Assembly: GCF_900452515.1 (NCBI RefSeq)
Contig: NZ_UGNW01000001.1
Location: forward strand, 2,356,001-2,420,000
Direction: 5' to 3'
From: Legionella birminghamensis
GTDB lineage: Bacteria > Pseudomonadota > Gammaproteobacteria > Legionellales > Legionellaceae
DNA length: 64,000 nucleotides
The notes beneath the pieces were generated by a model. That model was not told the DNA's origin and ran no database searches. It worked only from the letters and a program-made list of their open reading frames with translations. Below, in pieces: positions 16,674 to 26,438 of this stretch. A program made the position numbers and the translations under genes. Each line of letters opens with the position of its first letter. The first letter of the stretch is position 1.

Positions 16674-18212
16674 ATGCATTTGGTGATTTATTTTTGTGGA
16701 GCGCGTAATTCCGGAAATGATTTCTTAAATGGTTATAATTACATTAATGACCCCAGCGTTAAAACAATAGTCGTTGAAGGCTGTCATCACTCCAAAGTCT
16801 GTAACTCCATTCTATTTCCTGATTTGAAAGCGTTTGCCGAGCGATTTGTGGAAAATCTCTTTGAGAAGCGCGACGAGTTTCCCAGACTAAAAACCACCGA
16901 TCTAGCCGAGTTGGGTATCAATACCAGTGATTATTATTCCTATATGCACAATGGGGAAACGGTTACTAGAAAAAAGACGTCGGTAACCCAGAAAGATATT
17001 CGGGATGACATTAACTCCGTTACGCTTACCGGGTTTAACCGTGGCGCTATGATGGCCTTTGAAGTAGCCATTCAGATGACAAAGTTGTCCACCAAACTCG
17101 AGATTGATATTATTGCAAATCAACCGGTAGCGGGAAATGCCTATCAGATTCCGGGCAGTGCTGTGACCAATATCCCTGATTGCAGCAAATGCAGCAGTAT
17201 ACGCCACGTCAGTGTCATTGTTGAAGCCTACGCCGAATCACTTGCCATACCTGATGCTGAAGAACCCTTCCATCGTGTTTTCTTCACTCAAATTATACCC
17301 CATTTACCCAGCACAGCGATCAGGACACTGATTGTCATTCCGAGAGAAAACCATCAGGTAAGGGAAACATCAGCCGATGGCGAGGAACATTTAAATATGG
17401 AGTTGGCCAAATCCTTAAAAAAGAGAGGATTTCTAAGCCAGGAGGCGGTTGTCAGAAAAACCCTGACCTGCAGAACCTCCTCTTTTCTTTACCAGCAGCT
17501 AAACCCAAGCCTCCCTCCCCTTATCATCTCAGATCCCCCATCGTTCTGGGGCGTACAAAAAGATGTTTTGCAGCAAAAACTACAGCACCACACCGGATTG
17601 AGACGAGGTTATGAATTACTGCTAGAAGAAAGTCTGTCGGCATGGTGGAACCGGCAAGACAAAAAAGTATCCAGATACTCAACCCTTCTGACTCAATTAT
17701 TAGTTAAAAATCTTAATTCAAAAGATTTATCCAATCCCGAAGATCTTAAAGACCTATATAAAGAAGCAGATACCTGGTTAATATTGAAAACGAATTTTGC
17801 CTCTTCACGCTATGCAATGGTAGAAGCCCTTCGCCATCATTTAGGAACAAAATTAATAGCATTAGGGGTAGCACCGCAAGAATTAGCTGAAATCATTTGG
17901 GAAAATTTACATGAAACCAACTATTTTCTTTCTGAATGGAACAAAACAGTTAAATATAGTAATTATGCCCGCAACAAACAAACCCGTGATCTGCAGGAAG
18001 CTATTCAGGATTATGCCGGCCAGGCTCCTACTAAAGAAAATGCAGAGAAGCTGCTGGCAATTCTGGATGGCTGGTTGGAACAGGAAGATGCGCAATCGGA
18101 TATGCGCTTTGACCTGGTAGTCCTGATACGTGAACAATTACAGGAAGCGGTCAACCTCACGTATGGGCCTTCGGCGGAAGAAAATCATTCATTCACTGTT
18201 ATTAACAGATAA
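16674..18212 (+). CDS. Tle1/DUF2235-like hydrolase paralogue 1, presumed catalytic residues replaced
   Basis: 512 residues from the ATG at 16674, which gives the same start (MHLVIYFCG) as the neighbour at 18308. The N-terminal half (1-240) resembles an alpha/beta hydrolase of the Tle1/DUF2235 kind. Where the neighbour has the nucleophile motif GFSRG, this has GFNRG (Asn122), and where the neighbour has ADQPVPG this has ANQPVAG (Asn149). The His region RENHQV remains. A segment of about 85 residues present in paralogue 2 is nearly absent here (after VIVEAY). The helical C-terminal half (about 290-512) is conserved. No signal peptide; polar C-terminus (AEENHSFTVINR). Likely a pseudoenzyme or binding protein. 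Confidence 0.7.
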   Translation: MHLVIYFCGARNSGNDFLNGYNYINDPSVKTIVVEGCHHSKVCNSILFPDLKAFAERFVENLFEKRDEFPRLKTTDLAELGINTSDYYSYMHNGETVTRKKTSVTQKDIRDDINSVTLTGFNRGAMMAFEVAIQMTKLSTKLEIDIIANQPVAGNAYQIPGSAVTNIPDCSKCSSIRHVSVIVEAYAESLAIPDAEEPFHRVFFTQIIPHLPSTAIRTLIVIPRENHQVRETSADGEEHLNMELAKSLKKRGFLSQEAVVRKTLTCRTSSFLYQQLNPSLPPLIISDPPSFWGVQKDVLQQKLQHHTGLRRGYELLLEESLSAWWNRQDKKVSRYSTLLTQLLVKNLNSKDLSNPEDLKDLYKEADTWLILKTNFASSRYAMVEALRHHLGTKLIALGVAPQELAEIIWENLHETNYFLSEWNKTVKYSNYARNKQTRDLQEAIQDYAGQAPTKENAEKLLAILDGWLEQEDAQSDMRFDLVVLIREQLQEAVNLTYGPSAEENHSFTVINR

Positions 18213-18307
18213 TTGCTATCCGCAATGCAGCTGCACCACTCTGGGTTAAGATTCCATTAAGTTATCTTGGCTATACTTACCAGCATAAACTCTATTAAGG
18301 AAATTTT

Positions 18308-20119
18308 ATGCATCTGGTTATCTATTTTTGTGGTACGGGAAATCCGGGGGAAGATTTTTTAAAAGGCTACGATTATGCTAATCATCCTGATGTAAAAACC
18401 ATTTTTGTGCAAGGTTGCCATAATCCCGAAGTCTGTAATTCCGCGAAATTTCCGGATTTAAAAGGATTTGCTGAGCGATTCGGCAGGGAAGTGTTCGAAT
18501 TGGAGGAGGGAAAGTTTAAGCTTTCAACTTCTGACTTGGAGAGTAAGCGTGTTGGTATTCAAACAGGCCCTTATGAAAATGAAAAAAACAAGCTTAAATT
18601 TCCTCAAACCACCACAGTTACAGCTCTTGATGAAGAAAAAGAAATTACCTCTGTCACCTTGGCCGGCTTTAGCCGGGGAGGTATAGCAGCCTTTGAGATG
18701 GCTAAGGTACTCAAAAAAATTGCACCTCATGTTGAAGTCGATGTAGTGGCTGATCAGCCGGTTCCAGGTAACGCCTATCAAATCCCGGGAAGTAATGCGG
18801 CCAGTGTTGCAGATTGCAGTGATTGTACGAATATTAAAAATGCCACCGTTATTCTTGGCGCTTATACAGGAACCAGGCAGAATGTTGACTTGCGTGTGCT
18901 GGCCAAAGCGCCCAAAGATTATAAATCGTATAAGAACCAATATGTTGCAATAAAAAAAGAAAAACTTGACGAAAATACGCCTGACAAATGCGATATTTTC
19001 TTTGTAGATAAGGACGGGAAGGAAACATTGGTGTCAGAAGGAGCACGTAAGAGTCTACTGAACAAGATAAAAGAGGGGGTCCATACTCTGAATGTCACAA
19101 CGCTTGCTGATTTAGTGAGACCTGAGTTTATCCATCCAGAAGTTTTCCATGAGAATACATCGAATATACATCGCAGTTTCTTCTCACAGCTTGTACCCAG
19201 CCTTCCTCCTACTGCTAAACGGAATCTGATTGTTATTCCACGCGAATCTCACCACCAGGTTAGGGTAAACGCAGCGGACGGTGAAGAACACTTGCATATG
19301 GCAATAGCGAAATCACTTGCAGCGCGGAACTACTTGTCTCCGGAGGAACTTGCCCGAAAGACAGAGCAAGCGAAAAACACCTATGCAGCCCATAAGGAGC
19401 TGCCACCCGCCCCATTTCCACCGGCCAAGCAATTGCAAGGTTTTTTTGGTATTAAAAAGCAGCATGTATACCGTTATCTTGATAAATTACATCCCCAGGC
19501 GGGTCTCCGTTCAGGCTATGGCCTTGAGAAAGATGAGAATCTTAAAGACTGGTGGAAAAGGCAGGATAAAAAAGCCTCACGCTACTCCACTGAATTAACT
19601 AAAAGTTTAGTTGCAACGCTTAACAGCACTGATTTTAGCAAGGCGGATGAAGTCAAAAAACTGTATACAGAGGCAGATACCTGGCTCATCATTAAAGCAA
19701 ACTCCGCTTCTTCCCGCTATGCCCAGGTAGAGTCCCTGCGCTATCATCTTGGTGTTATGCTTGAGGAAAAGCTGGGGGTTACCAAACAGGAAATCGCCCA
19801 GATGAACAGGAAAAATTTATATAACAATCAATATTTTCATAATGAATGGACAAAATACATCAATCCCGCGTCCTATTTTAGAACACCAGCAACAACTGCT
19901 CTTGAAAAAGCGATAGAAGACCATAGTTTTGAGACGCCTTCCCGGGAAAGTGATCAAAAATTATTGGATGCTCTTAACACCTGGCTGGAAGGAAAGAATG
20001 CTAAAACCAGTAAACGGTTTGATCTGGTAATCATGATGCGCGAGCAATTAGAAGAGGTGATGGAAAATACCTATGGGTTAGCGGATAAGCCAGAGAGTCA
20101 GACATCCCTTTCGCAATGA
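18308..20119 (+). CDS. Tle1/DUF2235-like hydrolase paralogue 2, intact presumed triad, possible secreted effector
   Basis: 603 residues, with AAGGA before the ATG. It starts MHLVIYFCGTGNPGEDFLKG, close to the RLVVFCDGTGN opening of DUF2235/Tle1 phospholipases. Presumed nucleophile Ser122 in LAGFSRGG, acidic residue Asp149 in VVADQPVPGNAYQ, and His315/316 in PRESHHQV. The C-terminal half (about 370-603) is helical (LKDWWKRQDKKASRYSTELT, ADTWLIIKANSASSRYAQVE) and shared only with its neighbour as far as I can see. It has no signal peptide and ends in a polar tail (KPESQTSLSQ). This fits a translocated lipase-like effector, but activity and secretion are inference. Confidence 0.7.
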   Translation: MHLVIYFCGTGNPGEDFLKGYDYANHPDVKTIFVQGCHNPEVCNSAKFPDLKGFAERFGREVFELEEGKFKLSTSDLESKRVGIQTGPYENEKNKLKFPQTTTVTALDEEKEITSVTLAGFSRGGIAAFEMAKVLKKIAPHVEVDVVADQPVPGNAYQIPGSNAASVADCSDCTNIKNATVILGAYTGTRQNVDLRVLAKAPKDYKSYKNQYVAIKKEKLDENTPDKCDIFFVDKDGKETLVSEGARKSLLNKIKEGVHTLNVTTLADLVRPEFIHPEVFHENTSNIHRSFFSQLVPSLPPTAKRNLIVIPRESHHQVRVNAADGEEHLHMAIAKSLAARNYLSPEELARKTEQAKNTYAAHKELPPAPFPPAKQLQGFFGIKKQHVYRYLDKLHPQAGLRSGYGLEKDENLKDWWKRQDKKASRYSTELTKSLVATLNSTDFSKADEVKKLYTEADTWLIIKANSASSRYAQVESLRYHLGVMLEEKLGVTKQEIAQMNRKNLYNNQYFHNEWTKYINPASYFRTPATTALEKAIEDHSFETPSRESDQKLLDALNTWLEGKNAKTSKRFDLVIMMREQLEEVMENTYGLADKPESQTSLSQ

Positions 20120-20159
20120 CCCTTGGAGCAGTGCTGCAGGACAAAGCCAATTAGCCTCG

Positions 20160-20545
20160 TAGCGTTGCTCTCGAATCCCCGCGGTGCAAACCGTATCTCC
20201 GCGGCAACGACCGCGGGGCCCATGCCTGGGTGGCCGAACACTGAAGTAAAAAGCTAGTCTTTTTAAAACTATGCTTGATTAGCAAGACTGATATTCTAAG
20301 TAGGCTTCGTGTGGACCCCGCGGTCGAAGCCGCGGGGAGTCGGATAGTCGAAAGGCCGCGGGGATTCGAGGCTTGCGCCGCGGGATTCGAGGCTTGCGTC
20401 GCGGGTTCAAACGCTTCGCCGCGGGGTTCAAACGCTTCGCCCGGGGTTCAAACGCTTCGCCGCGGGTTCAAACGCTTCGCCGCGGGGTTCAAACGCTTCG
20501 CCGCGGGATTCAAAAACTGCGTCGCGCGACTCGAGAGCTGCACCA
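20160..20545. repeat. GC-rich hairpin-arm repeat element, copy E (type 1, inverted) with a 20-21 base tandem array
   Basis: Core about 20197-20342 with left loop CAACGA and right loop TCGAAG; here the arms do not match. To the right, arm-derived units change into an array in which TTCAAACGCTTCGC occurs five times, at 20406, 20427, 20447, 20467 and 20488, with a degenerate sixth unit at 20508. The array ends just before the damX stop. It lies between two convergent genes; apparent open frames in it are repeat artefacts. Confidence 0.85.
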
Positions 20546-20560
20546 CGGGGTATGAAACAC

Positions 20561-22096
20561 TTACCCCACTGCCTGCAAATTACCTGTCGAACGCACCCAG
20601 GGTTTACGTTGAGCCAGCTCATTGGGCAATGTCTTTATTGCCGTTTGCGCTTTGGCCAAATCAGAGAAATTGCCTAGTGTTAAAACAAACCATTCACTGC
20701 CTTCCCGAAGCGTGCGGTAAATCCTTCCGTTCTTTGCTTCAATATGTTTACTGACATAGCGTCTTAAATCATCTGCATTACGACTGGCAAGAATTTGGAT
20801 GGTAAACTGAGCCGGATTAGTCGTTTTTGCGGCTTTTGCTGATTGAATCGCTGGTTTGACAGCTGCTGCAGGCGCTGGCAAGGCTTTGGTTTTATTAGTC
20901 GCAATCACTGCTTTGACAGTAGACGCGACAGGTAAATTGTCTTTTTTAACGGTCTTTGGAATAACTACGACCTTGTCCATAACCACAAGGTTGCCCAGTT
21001 GATCTTCCTCGTCGGTATTAAACTCGATTACCCTTCTCATGGGCGGCGGTTGCAATTCCTGGGAAGAAGCGGCAACAGTGAGTTCAGGGATTTCGGTAAC
21101 CAATGCCGGCTCGATATGAGAGCGTAGGAGTTTTATGGAGTTGCTGGCCAGATTAGGCAGGCTTGAAACAAGCTTCTCTTTCGGAACAGATAAAAAGGCA
21201 GCAGGCAGGGGCAACTCCATTAAAGAAACCACTCCATTAAATTCAGGCTGGGCTTCAGGGGTTATCTGCGCTTGAACCACAGGTAGGGGCTGATTCTGAG
21301 TGCTCACATAAGCATATCCCAAACCAACAAGCGCTGCGCCCAAAAGTCCGTATGCTTTAGCCCCCGAGCGTCTTGGACGGCTACCTTTTAAGGTGTCAGG
21401 ATTAAAGAAATCCTGCATCTGGTTATTGATTCGGCCAATATATCCGCCAGTCAGCTGATAGAACTGCGCTAAACGTTTATCAGTCATGGTTTTATCAAGA
21501 CGACGCGGTGAAGGGAGAAACTTTAGCAGATAAGTCTTTGTCTCGCTTTCAGACAGGCCGCCCAGTTCAATACTGTGGATTAAATTATCAAATAAATCCT
21601 TATCCAAACTATTCAGGCTGGCTGCCAGGCTGTAATCAGATACAAGGCATAAATGGAAAAAACCGGCACTACCCTGCTTTTTAATTTCCAGCAAAGCTTC
21701 CTTGATAAAAAGATCAGGCAGAAGCTGGGCATTATCGATAATAACGAGCACATGTACCTTCCGTTCATTCACTTGCTGAACAAAATTCTGCAAACTCTGT
21801 TCTGCATCAATTCGCAAATGGAATGTCTGGTACAACTGAGAAAGAACCTGCTGCGCTGAAAATGGCGCATCAGCATTAACAATACCTGTTCGGATGCTGG
21901 AATCCAGCGAAGAGTTCAGGATTCGGGCGAAGGTGCTTTTGCCCCCCCCTTTCTCAGCCAGTACAGTGATTAATACATTGTTGAGCAAAACCAGATGATT
22001 GATAAAATCAATCTTGTTTAGCCAGGCTGCCGGTTTAAAAGGGGGCGTCTCCATCGTTGATTCGCCAGGGCCCTTTTCAATGGAATCATTTAGCAC
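20561..22096 (-). CDS. damX: DamX-like SPOR-domain cell division protein with AAA ATPase domain
   Basis: 511 residues. The N-terminal AAA-type domain (about 35-240) has Walker A AEKGGGKSTF and Walker B VLVIIDNAQLLPD. One membrane segment lies near 252-266 (AYGLLGAALVGLGYAYV). A long periplasmic linker rich in Ala, Val and Lys follows, then a C-terminal SPOR domain (about 430-505: QFTIQILASRNADDLRRYV, RTLREGSEWFVLTLGNFSDL), which binds denuded septal glycan. The GTG start has AAGGAG eight bases before it. Its place after aroK and aroB is the usual place of damX. Confidence 0.85.
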   Translation of the reverse strand: MLNDSIEKGPGESTMETPPFKPAAWLNKIDFINHLVLLNNVLITVLAEKGGGKSTFARILNSSLDSSIRTGIVNADAPFSAQQVLSQLYQTFHLRIDAEQSLQNFVQQVNERKVHVLVIIDNAQLLPDLFIKEALLEIKKQGSAGFFHLCLVSDYSLAASLNSLDKDLFDNLIHSIELGGLSESETKTYLLKFLPSPRRLDKTMTDKRLAQFYQLTGGYIGRINNQMQDFFNPDTLKGSRPRRSGAKAYGLLGAALVGLGYAYVSTQNQPLPVVQAQITPEAQPEFNGVVSLMELPLPAAFLSVPKEKLVSSLPNLASNSIKLLRSHIEPALVTEIPELTVAASSQELQPPPMRRVIEFNTDEEDQLGNLVVMDKVVVIPKTVKKDNLPVASTVKAVIATNKTKALPAPAAAVKPAIQSAKAAKTTNPAQFTIQILASRNADDLRRYVSKHIEAKNGRIYRTLREGSEWFVLTLGNFSDLAKAQTAIKTLPNELAQRKPWVRSTGNLQAVG

Positions 22097-22099
22097 GAA

Positions 22100-23197
22100 T
22101 TACACTCCTTCGACTGCGAGCTTTAATACTTTTTGTAGCAAATCAGCAGGAACATTATCCTCGATATAACATTCACCTATTTGTTTTATCAGTATAAAGC
22201 GCAATTTATTATTCTTAATTTTTTTATCCTTCGCCATTGAGAGCGTTAAACTATCCAGATTGATATCCTGTGGAATACGGCGCGGCAATCCCGCCAATTC
22301 CAGAAGTCTATCGATTTCCTCCACTTGTAAATGCGAAATAAGTCCCATTTCTCGGGAGAGTAATGCAATGCAGTATAAGCCAATTGCAACCGCCTCGCCA
22401 TGAAGCCAGCGTTCATAGCGGGTATCCGCTTCCAATGCATGACCGATTGTATGCCCAAGATTGAGCAGCGCTCGACAGCCCTTTTCCTTTTCATCCTTCT
22501 GCACATAATCCACTTTAATTTCACAGCATTGGCTGATAATGGGGAGTAAATCAGCAGGTGACGGCAATCCGATCAACAGGTTTTTAACTTCTGCCATTAA
22601 ACCTTTATCTTCCAGAATGGCATATTTAATGACTTCGGCATAGCCTGCCTGTTTCTCGCGTAGCGGCAGGCTGGCAAGTGTTGTTACATCGATCACAACC
22701 GCACTGGGCTGATAAAAACTTCCTATCATATTTTTTCCAAGCGGATGATTGATGGCTGTTTTGCCTCCGACCGAAGCATCGACCTGCGCCAGTAAGCTGG
22801 TGGGAATTAAAACAAAGCGGACGCCGCGTTGGTAAGTCGCAGCAGCAAAGCCGGCAATATCGCCAACCACCCCGCCGCCCAAGCCGATTATGGTAGTGTC
22901 CCGATGATGGGAAGCAGCAATCAAACAGTCATAAATCTGACTGAGACTTTTCTGATTTTTGTATTCCTCGCCATCTTTCAGAATGGCGACATCACATTGC
23001 TGCTCAGAAAATGCAGATTTTAGTTGCTCCAGATACAAGGGGGCAACTGTTTCATTACTAACAATTAAAACCTGCCTTGAATCAACGACAGATTTTAAAA
23101 AAGCAGTATCAGCCAGAAGATTTTCACCAATATAAATTGGATACTCCTGGCCGGGTAAGCTCACGAAAATCGTTTTATATAACTCAGACTTCGCCAT
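22100..23197 (-). CDS. aroB: 3-dehydroquinate synthase
   Basis: 365 residues. AroB closes DAHP to 3-dehydroquinate in the shikimate pathway, using NAD+ and a divalent metal. NAD-binding parts are [11 protein letters not shown] and [20 protein letters not shown] (about 101-120). The lysine and metal region is [22 protein letters not shown], and later ligands lie in [13 protein letters not shown] and [10 protein letters not shown]. The start overlaps the end of aroK by 14 bases. damX follows four bases later. Confidence 0.97.
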   Translation of the reverse strand: MAKSELYKTIFVSLPGQEYPIYIGENLLADTAFLKSVVDSRQVLIVSNETVAPLYLEQLKSAFSEQQCDVAILKDGEEYKNQKSLSQIYDCLIAASHHRDTTIIGLGGGVVGDIAGFAAATYQRGVRFVLIPTSLLAQVDASVGGKTAINHPLGKNMIGSFYQPSAVVIDVTTLASLPLREKQAGYAEVIKYAILEDKGLMAEVKNLLIGLPSPADLLPIISQCCEIKVDYVQKDEKEKGCRALLNLGHTIGHALEADTRYERWLHGEAVAIGLYCIALLSREMGLISHLQVEEIDRLLELAGLPRRIPQDINLDSLTLSMAKDKKIKNNKLRFILIKQIGECYIEDNVPADLLQKVLKLAVEGV

Positions 23198-23711
23198 AAA
23201 TATATTTGATAATATTGTTAGCGACTGCTTTTACGGTTAGCTTGTCAGTTTCAAAACTGATATCTGCCAGTTCATCATAGAAGGGCTCTCGTTCATCGCG
23301 CAGCATTTCCAATCGGCTTTCCAAATCTTCTGTCTGTAATAGCGGACGCTTAGTGTCTCGTTTGGTACGCTCAAACTGCTGTTGCAGTGAAGTTTTCAGA
23401 TAAATCACTGTACCTCGACCAGCCAGTGCATTTCGATTCTCCGGGGTCATCACCACACCACCGCCAGTTGCCAGCACGATATTGGTTTTTTGAGTTAACT
23501 CATCAATGACTTTTTGTTCACGCTTGCGAAAACCCTCTTCCCCCTCAATATCAAAAATCCAGGAAATGTCAGCACCGGCACGTTCTTCGATTACTTCATC
23601 TGAATCATAGAACTCAAGTTTGAGCTCCTTTGCCAAAGTACGGCCTATCGTGCTTTTTCCTGCTCCCATTGGCCCAATTAGAAAAATATTGCGTACTTTA
23701 ACTATGCTCAT
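23184..23711 (-). CDS. aroK: shikimate kinase
   Basis: 175 residues. Walker [13 protein letters not shown] (13-24), shikimate-binding [31 protein letters not shown], and the glycine motif LATGGGVV. The lid contains RDTKRPLLQ. It phosphorylates shikimate at O3. It follows pilQ by about 70 bases; that gap contains an inverted repeat (ACAGGAG with CTCCTGT at about 23740-23758) of unknown meaning. Confidence 0.96.
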   Translation of the reverse strand: MSIVKVRNIFLIGPMGAGKSTIGRTLAKELKLEFYDSDEVIEERAGADISWIFDIEGEEGFRKREQKVIDELTQKTNIVLATGGGVVMTPENRNALAGRGTVIYLKTSLQQQFERTKRDTKRPLLQTEDLESRLEMLRDEREPFYDELADISFETDKLTVKAVANNIIKYIYGEV

Positions 23712-23780
23712 TTTTTATTACATACCTCTTCATCTGAACAGGAGAGTTCCTCCTGTTGTTTAACGAGATGCCCGCATTCC

Positions 23781-25904
23781 CTATTTCCAGGGAGCCGCAG
23801 GCCTTCCGAATTTATTCAGCTCAACCCCTTTACCTTCAACAGTGGTAATTGAAAGCGTATTGGTTATTATCCTAGGAGTAATGAAAATGAGCAACTCCTC
23901 ATTTTTAATTTCTGTGGATTGATTTCTGAATAATACGCCAACTACTGGCAGGTTTCCAAGAAATGGCACTCGATTAATCGAGTTGTTTTTATCTTGCTTA
24001 TAAATTCCCCCTAAAACAATGGTCTGTCCATTGTTGACTAACACATTGGTTTGAATTTCTTTGGTCAGAATCGCAGGAACCCCATTGAAGGTTTGCGGCG
24101 AAGGAGTATCCTGATTAATCTGCAGATCCATCATAATTTTGTTATCAGGCGTAATCTGCGGCGTCACTTTCAAACTCAATACCGCTTTTTTAAACGCAAC
24201 TGCAGTCGCACCGCTTGAGGTCGCCTCCTGATAAGGAATTTCCTCACCCGACTCAATAACCGCTGATTGCTGATTGGTGGTTATCAAACGCGGACTTGAA
24301 ATCACCTCTCCCCGGCCTTCGCTTTCCAGTGCCGACAACTCCAAATCCAAGAGGATGCCGTCTCCCAGTTTGGCAAGGGCCAAACCGACGGAGGCAGGTG
24401 ACGCAGAAACAGGTGTTGCCGCAAGATCCACATTAAGCCTATCGGAAAGCGGAACCACATCTGCCGGTGCGACGTTTTGCGCCAGCTGGTTTGCCCCGCT
24501 TAATGTCCCGCTAAGATGGGTAGGCCTTGAAATTCCAAAACGAATACCCAAGTCACGGGCAAAATCTTTCGTCACATTGACAATTCTCGCCTCAATTAAT
24601 ACCTGCTTCACCGGCACATCAAGCTGCTTCACCAAGTCTCTGATTTCTTCAATCTGAGTTCCGGTGTCCTGAATCCATATTGTGTTGGTACGGGCATCCA
24701 CACTTAAGGTTCCGCGTTTGGAAAGCAGTGAATTATTTTTATCTTTTAATAGAACTGCAATATCTGCTGCTTTCGCATAATTGATTTGAATCAGTTCAGA
24801 GCGTAGTGGAGCAAGGTTAGTGACTTCGGTTCGCGCTTTCAACTCTGCTTTTTCCTGTGCCAGCAGGTTAGAAGCCTTGTCAATCAATAGTACATTGCCA
24901 GCTTTTCTTTTATCCAGTGCATTGGTCTTAAGAATAATATCCAATGCCTGATCCCAGGGGATATCATTTAAGCGCAAGGTTATATTTCCCTGCACCTGAT
25001 CGCTCACGACAATATTGATGCCTGTAAACTCGGCCAATAACTGTAAAACAGCGCGGATTTGAATGTTCTGGAAGTTTAGGGATATCCGCTTACCGGTAAA
25101 CACCATCTTCTTGAGTTTGGCCTGCTTGATCTCTTCTGCGCTTAGCGGATAAATCTCCACAATAAATTGTTTGTTGACCTGATAAGCAAAATGGCCATAG
25201 TCCCCCTGGTTAACAATAGTCAAACGCGCGTCCTTACCTTCCTGTTGTAAACGAAGGAATTGGGCGGGGCTTTGAAAGTCGGCAACGTCAAAGCGTTTCA
25301 TTAAACGCGTCGGGATTTTGGTACTCATGAAGTTAACCACAACCTCCTTTCCAGTTTGAGTGACGTCAATGGGTATACTGGCATCGCTTACTTCAATAAT
25401 TACGCGGCCGCCTTGCGTACCTGTACCTCGAAAATCAAGATTGGTTATTGCGTGACGGGCATTAACAGGCCGGTTGCTTACAAAAATTTCTCTGCGCTGC
25501 TGGAATATCTGATGACCCTTTCCGCTTAATGTCAGGGAATAAGTATTCCCGGCAATTTGACCGGAAAAAGAAATGGAGTCAGTCAAATCGAGGATGGCCC
25601 TTACCCGATCGCCTACTGCTACGATATTATAGTTCGTTAATGAGCCTATTTCTATTTTTCTGGCTTTTTGATTTTCATCGAGAACCATTTTCGTATTGAT
25701 AAAATCTAGAACCAGCCGCGGCGGTTTAGGGGTCATAAAGCTGGCTGGTAAGTTATCCAAAGGGCTGGAAAAACAAAAATCAACCCTTACCCGCTCGTCG
25801 GGTAAGGGAATTACCTTAATCCCGGTTAAGGTATTGGTATTCGCTATTCCCTGGCCTAGCGCTACAAACAAAAATAAAAATATTACAATTAGCTTGCGCA
25901 ACAT
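23781..25904 (-). CDS. pilQ: type IV pilus secretin PilQ
   Basis: 707 residues. Signal peptide MLRKLIVIFLFLFVALGQGIA, two AMIN domains in the first 240 residues (VRVDFCFSSPLDNLPASF; GGRVIIEVSDASIPID), an STN-like N0 domain (ISLNFQNIQIRAVLQLLAEFTGINIVVSD), an N1 domain, and the secretin core (about 450-695: VLIEARIVNVTKDFARDLGI, VISSPRLITTNQQSAVIESG, PQITPDNKIMMDLQI, TNVLVNNGQTIVLGGIY). It forms the outer-membrane pore for pili and DNA uptake. Last gene of pilMNOPQ. Confidence 0.97.
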   Translation of the reverse strand: MLRKLIVIFLFLFVALGQGIANTNTLTGIKVIPLPDERVRVDFCFSSPLDNLPASFMTPKPPRLVLDFINTKMVLDENQKARKIEIGSLTNYNIVAVGDRVRAILDLTDSISFSGQIAGNTYSLTLSGKGHQIFQQRREIFVSNRPVNARHAITNLDFRGTGTQGGRVIIEVSDASIPIDVTQTGKEVVVNFMSTKIPTRLMKRFDVADFQSPAQFLRLQQEGKDARLTIVNQGDYGHFAYQVNKQFIVEIYPLSAEEIKQAKLKKMVFTGKRISLNFQNIQIRAVLQLLAEFTGINIVVSDQVQGNITLRLNDIPWDQALDIILKTNALDKRKAGNVLLIDKASNLLAQEKAELKARTEVTNLAPLRSELIQINYAKAADIAVLLKDKNNSLLSKRGTLSVDARTNTIWIQDTGTQIEEIRDLVKQLDVPVKQVLIEARIVNVTKDFARDLGIRFGISRPTHLSGTLSGANQLAQNVAPADVVPLSDRLNVDLAATPVSASPASVGLALAKLGDGILLDLELSALESEGRGEVISSPRLITTNQQSAVIESGEEIPYQEATSSGATAVAFKKAVLSLKVTPQITPDNKIMMDLQINQDTPSPQTFNGVPAILTKEIQTNVLVNNGQTIVLGGIYKQDKNNSINRVPFLGNLPVVGVLFRNQSTEIKNEELLIFITPRIITNTLSITTVEGKGVELNKFGRPAAPWK

Positions 25905-25910
25905 TAATTC

Positions 25911-26438
25911 CTATTCCTCTTTTGCATTTAAGTCAAAATTAGTCATCTTTTTTTCCCATTTCCCGGAAATCTGAACCGTTTCTTCCAGCTTCAATGTCGT
26001 ATTAGTGATTTGCATGATCTTGCCGTAATTTTGCCCCATATAATCCCCTGGCCTGACCCTGACTATTTCGCCATTAGGTAGGCTAATTAGTCCCCACACC
26101 ACATTACCCTCTTTTAGAATGCCTACAAATCTTAATGAATCGAGAGGATATTGCTCCAACGGTTGCCTGGGTCTTTTAGTATTTGGGGCTAATTTATCTT
26201 CAAACTTTTTTACGGTTTTAGGCTTAAAGGGGCTGCGGCGGCTTTCATTTTCCGGATAAGTAAACTTGGCCAATGGCTTGATAGTGGGAATTGGTTCAAT
26301 AGGTTGTGCCTTGCGGGACTTCACCTCATTAATATAACGGGATAGTTCGAGATCCTCGGATGTATCGCAGCCGCATAGTAGACTGCCTGGCAGAATCAGT
26401 ATTAAACATCTAACAATAATTGCCGGGAACTTTCTCAT
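25911..26438 (-). CDS. pilP: type IV pilus assembly lipoprotein PilP
   Basis: 175 residues. Lipoprotein signal MRKFPAIIVRCLILILPGSLLCGC (lipobox LCGC). A linker rich in Pro and Lys precedes the beta-sandwich (about 95-170: LEQYPLDSLRFVGILKEGNVVWGLISLPNGEIVRVRPGDYMGQNYG in parts), the typical PilP pattern. It binds PilNO and docks on PilQ. Its start overlaps the pilO stop by four bases, and pilQ begins six bases after it stops. Confidence 0.95.
   Translation of the reverse strand: MRKFPAIIVRCLILILPGSLLCGCDTSEDLELSRYINEVKSRKAQPIEPIPTIKPLAKFTYPENESRRSPFKPKTVKKFEDKLAPNTKRPRQPLEQYPLDSLRFVGILKEGNVVWGLISLPNGEIVRVRPGDYMGQNYGKIMQITNTTLKLEETVQISGKWEKKMTNFDLNAKEE

Noticed and set aside
20401-20520. Tandem array considered as a CRISPR array
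   Set aside because: The units are directly adjacent at 20-21 bases with no unique spacers and no cas genes nearby.
20275-20754. 159-codon plus-strand frame with GFKRFA repeats
   Set aside because: The repeats are the translated tandem array and the rest is antisense to damX; no ribosome site.
23740-23758. Inverted repeat between pilQ and aroK considered as a terminator
   Set aside because: No T-rich run follows in the leftward direction; the operon may well read through.
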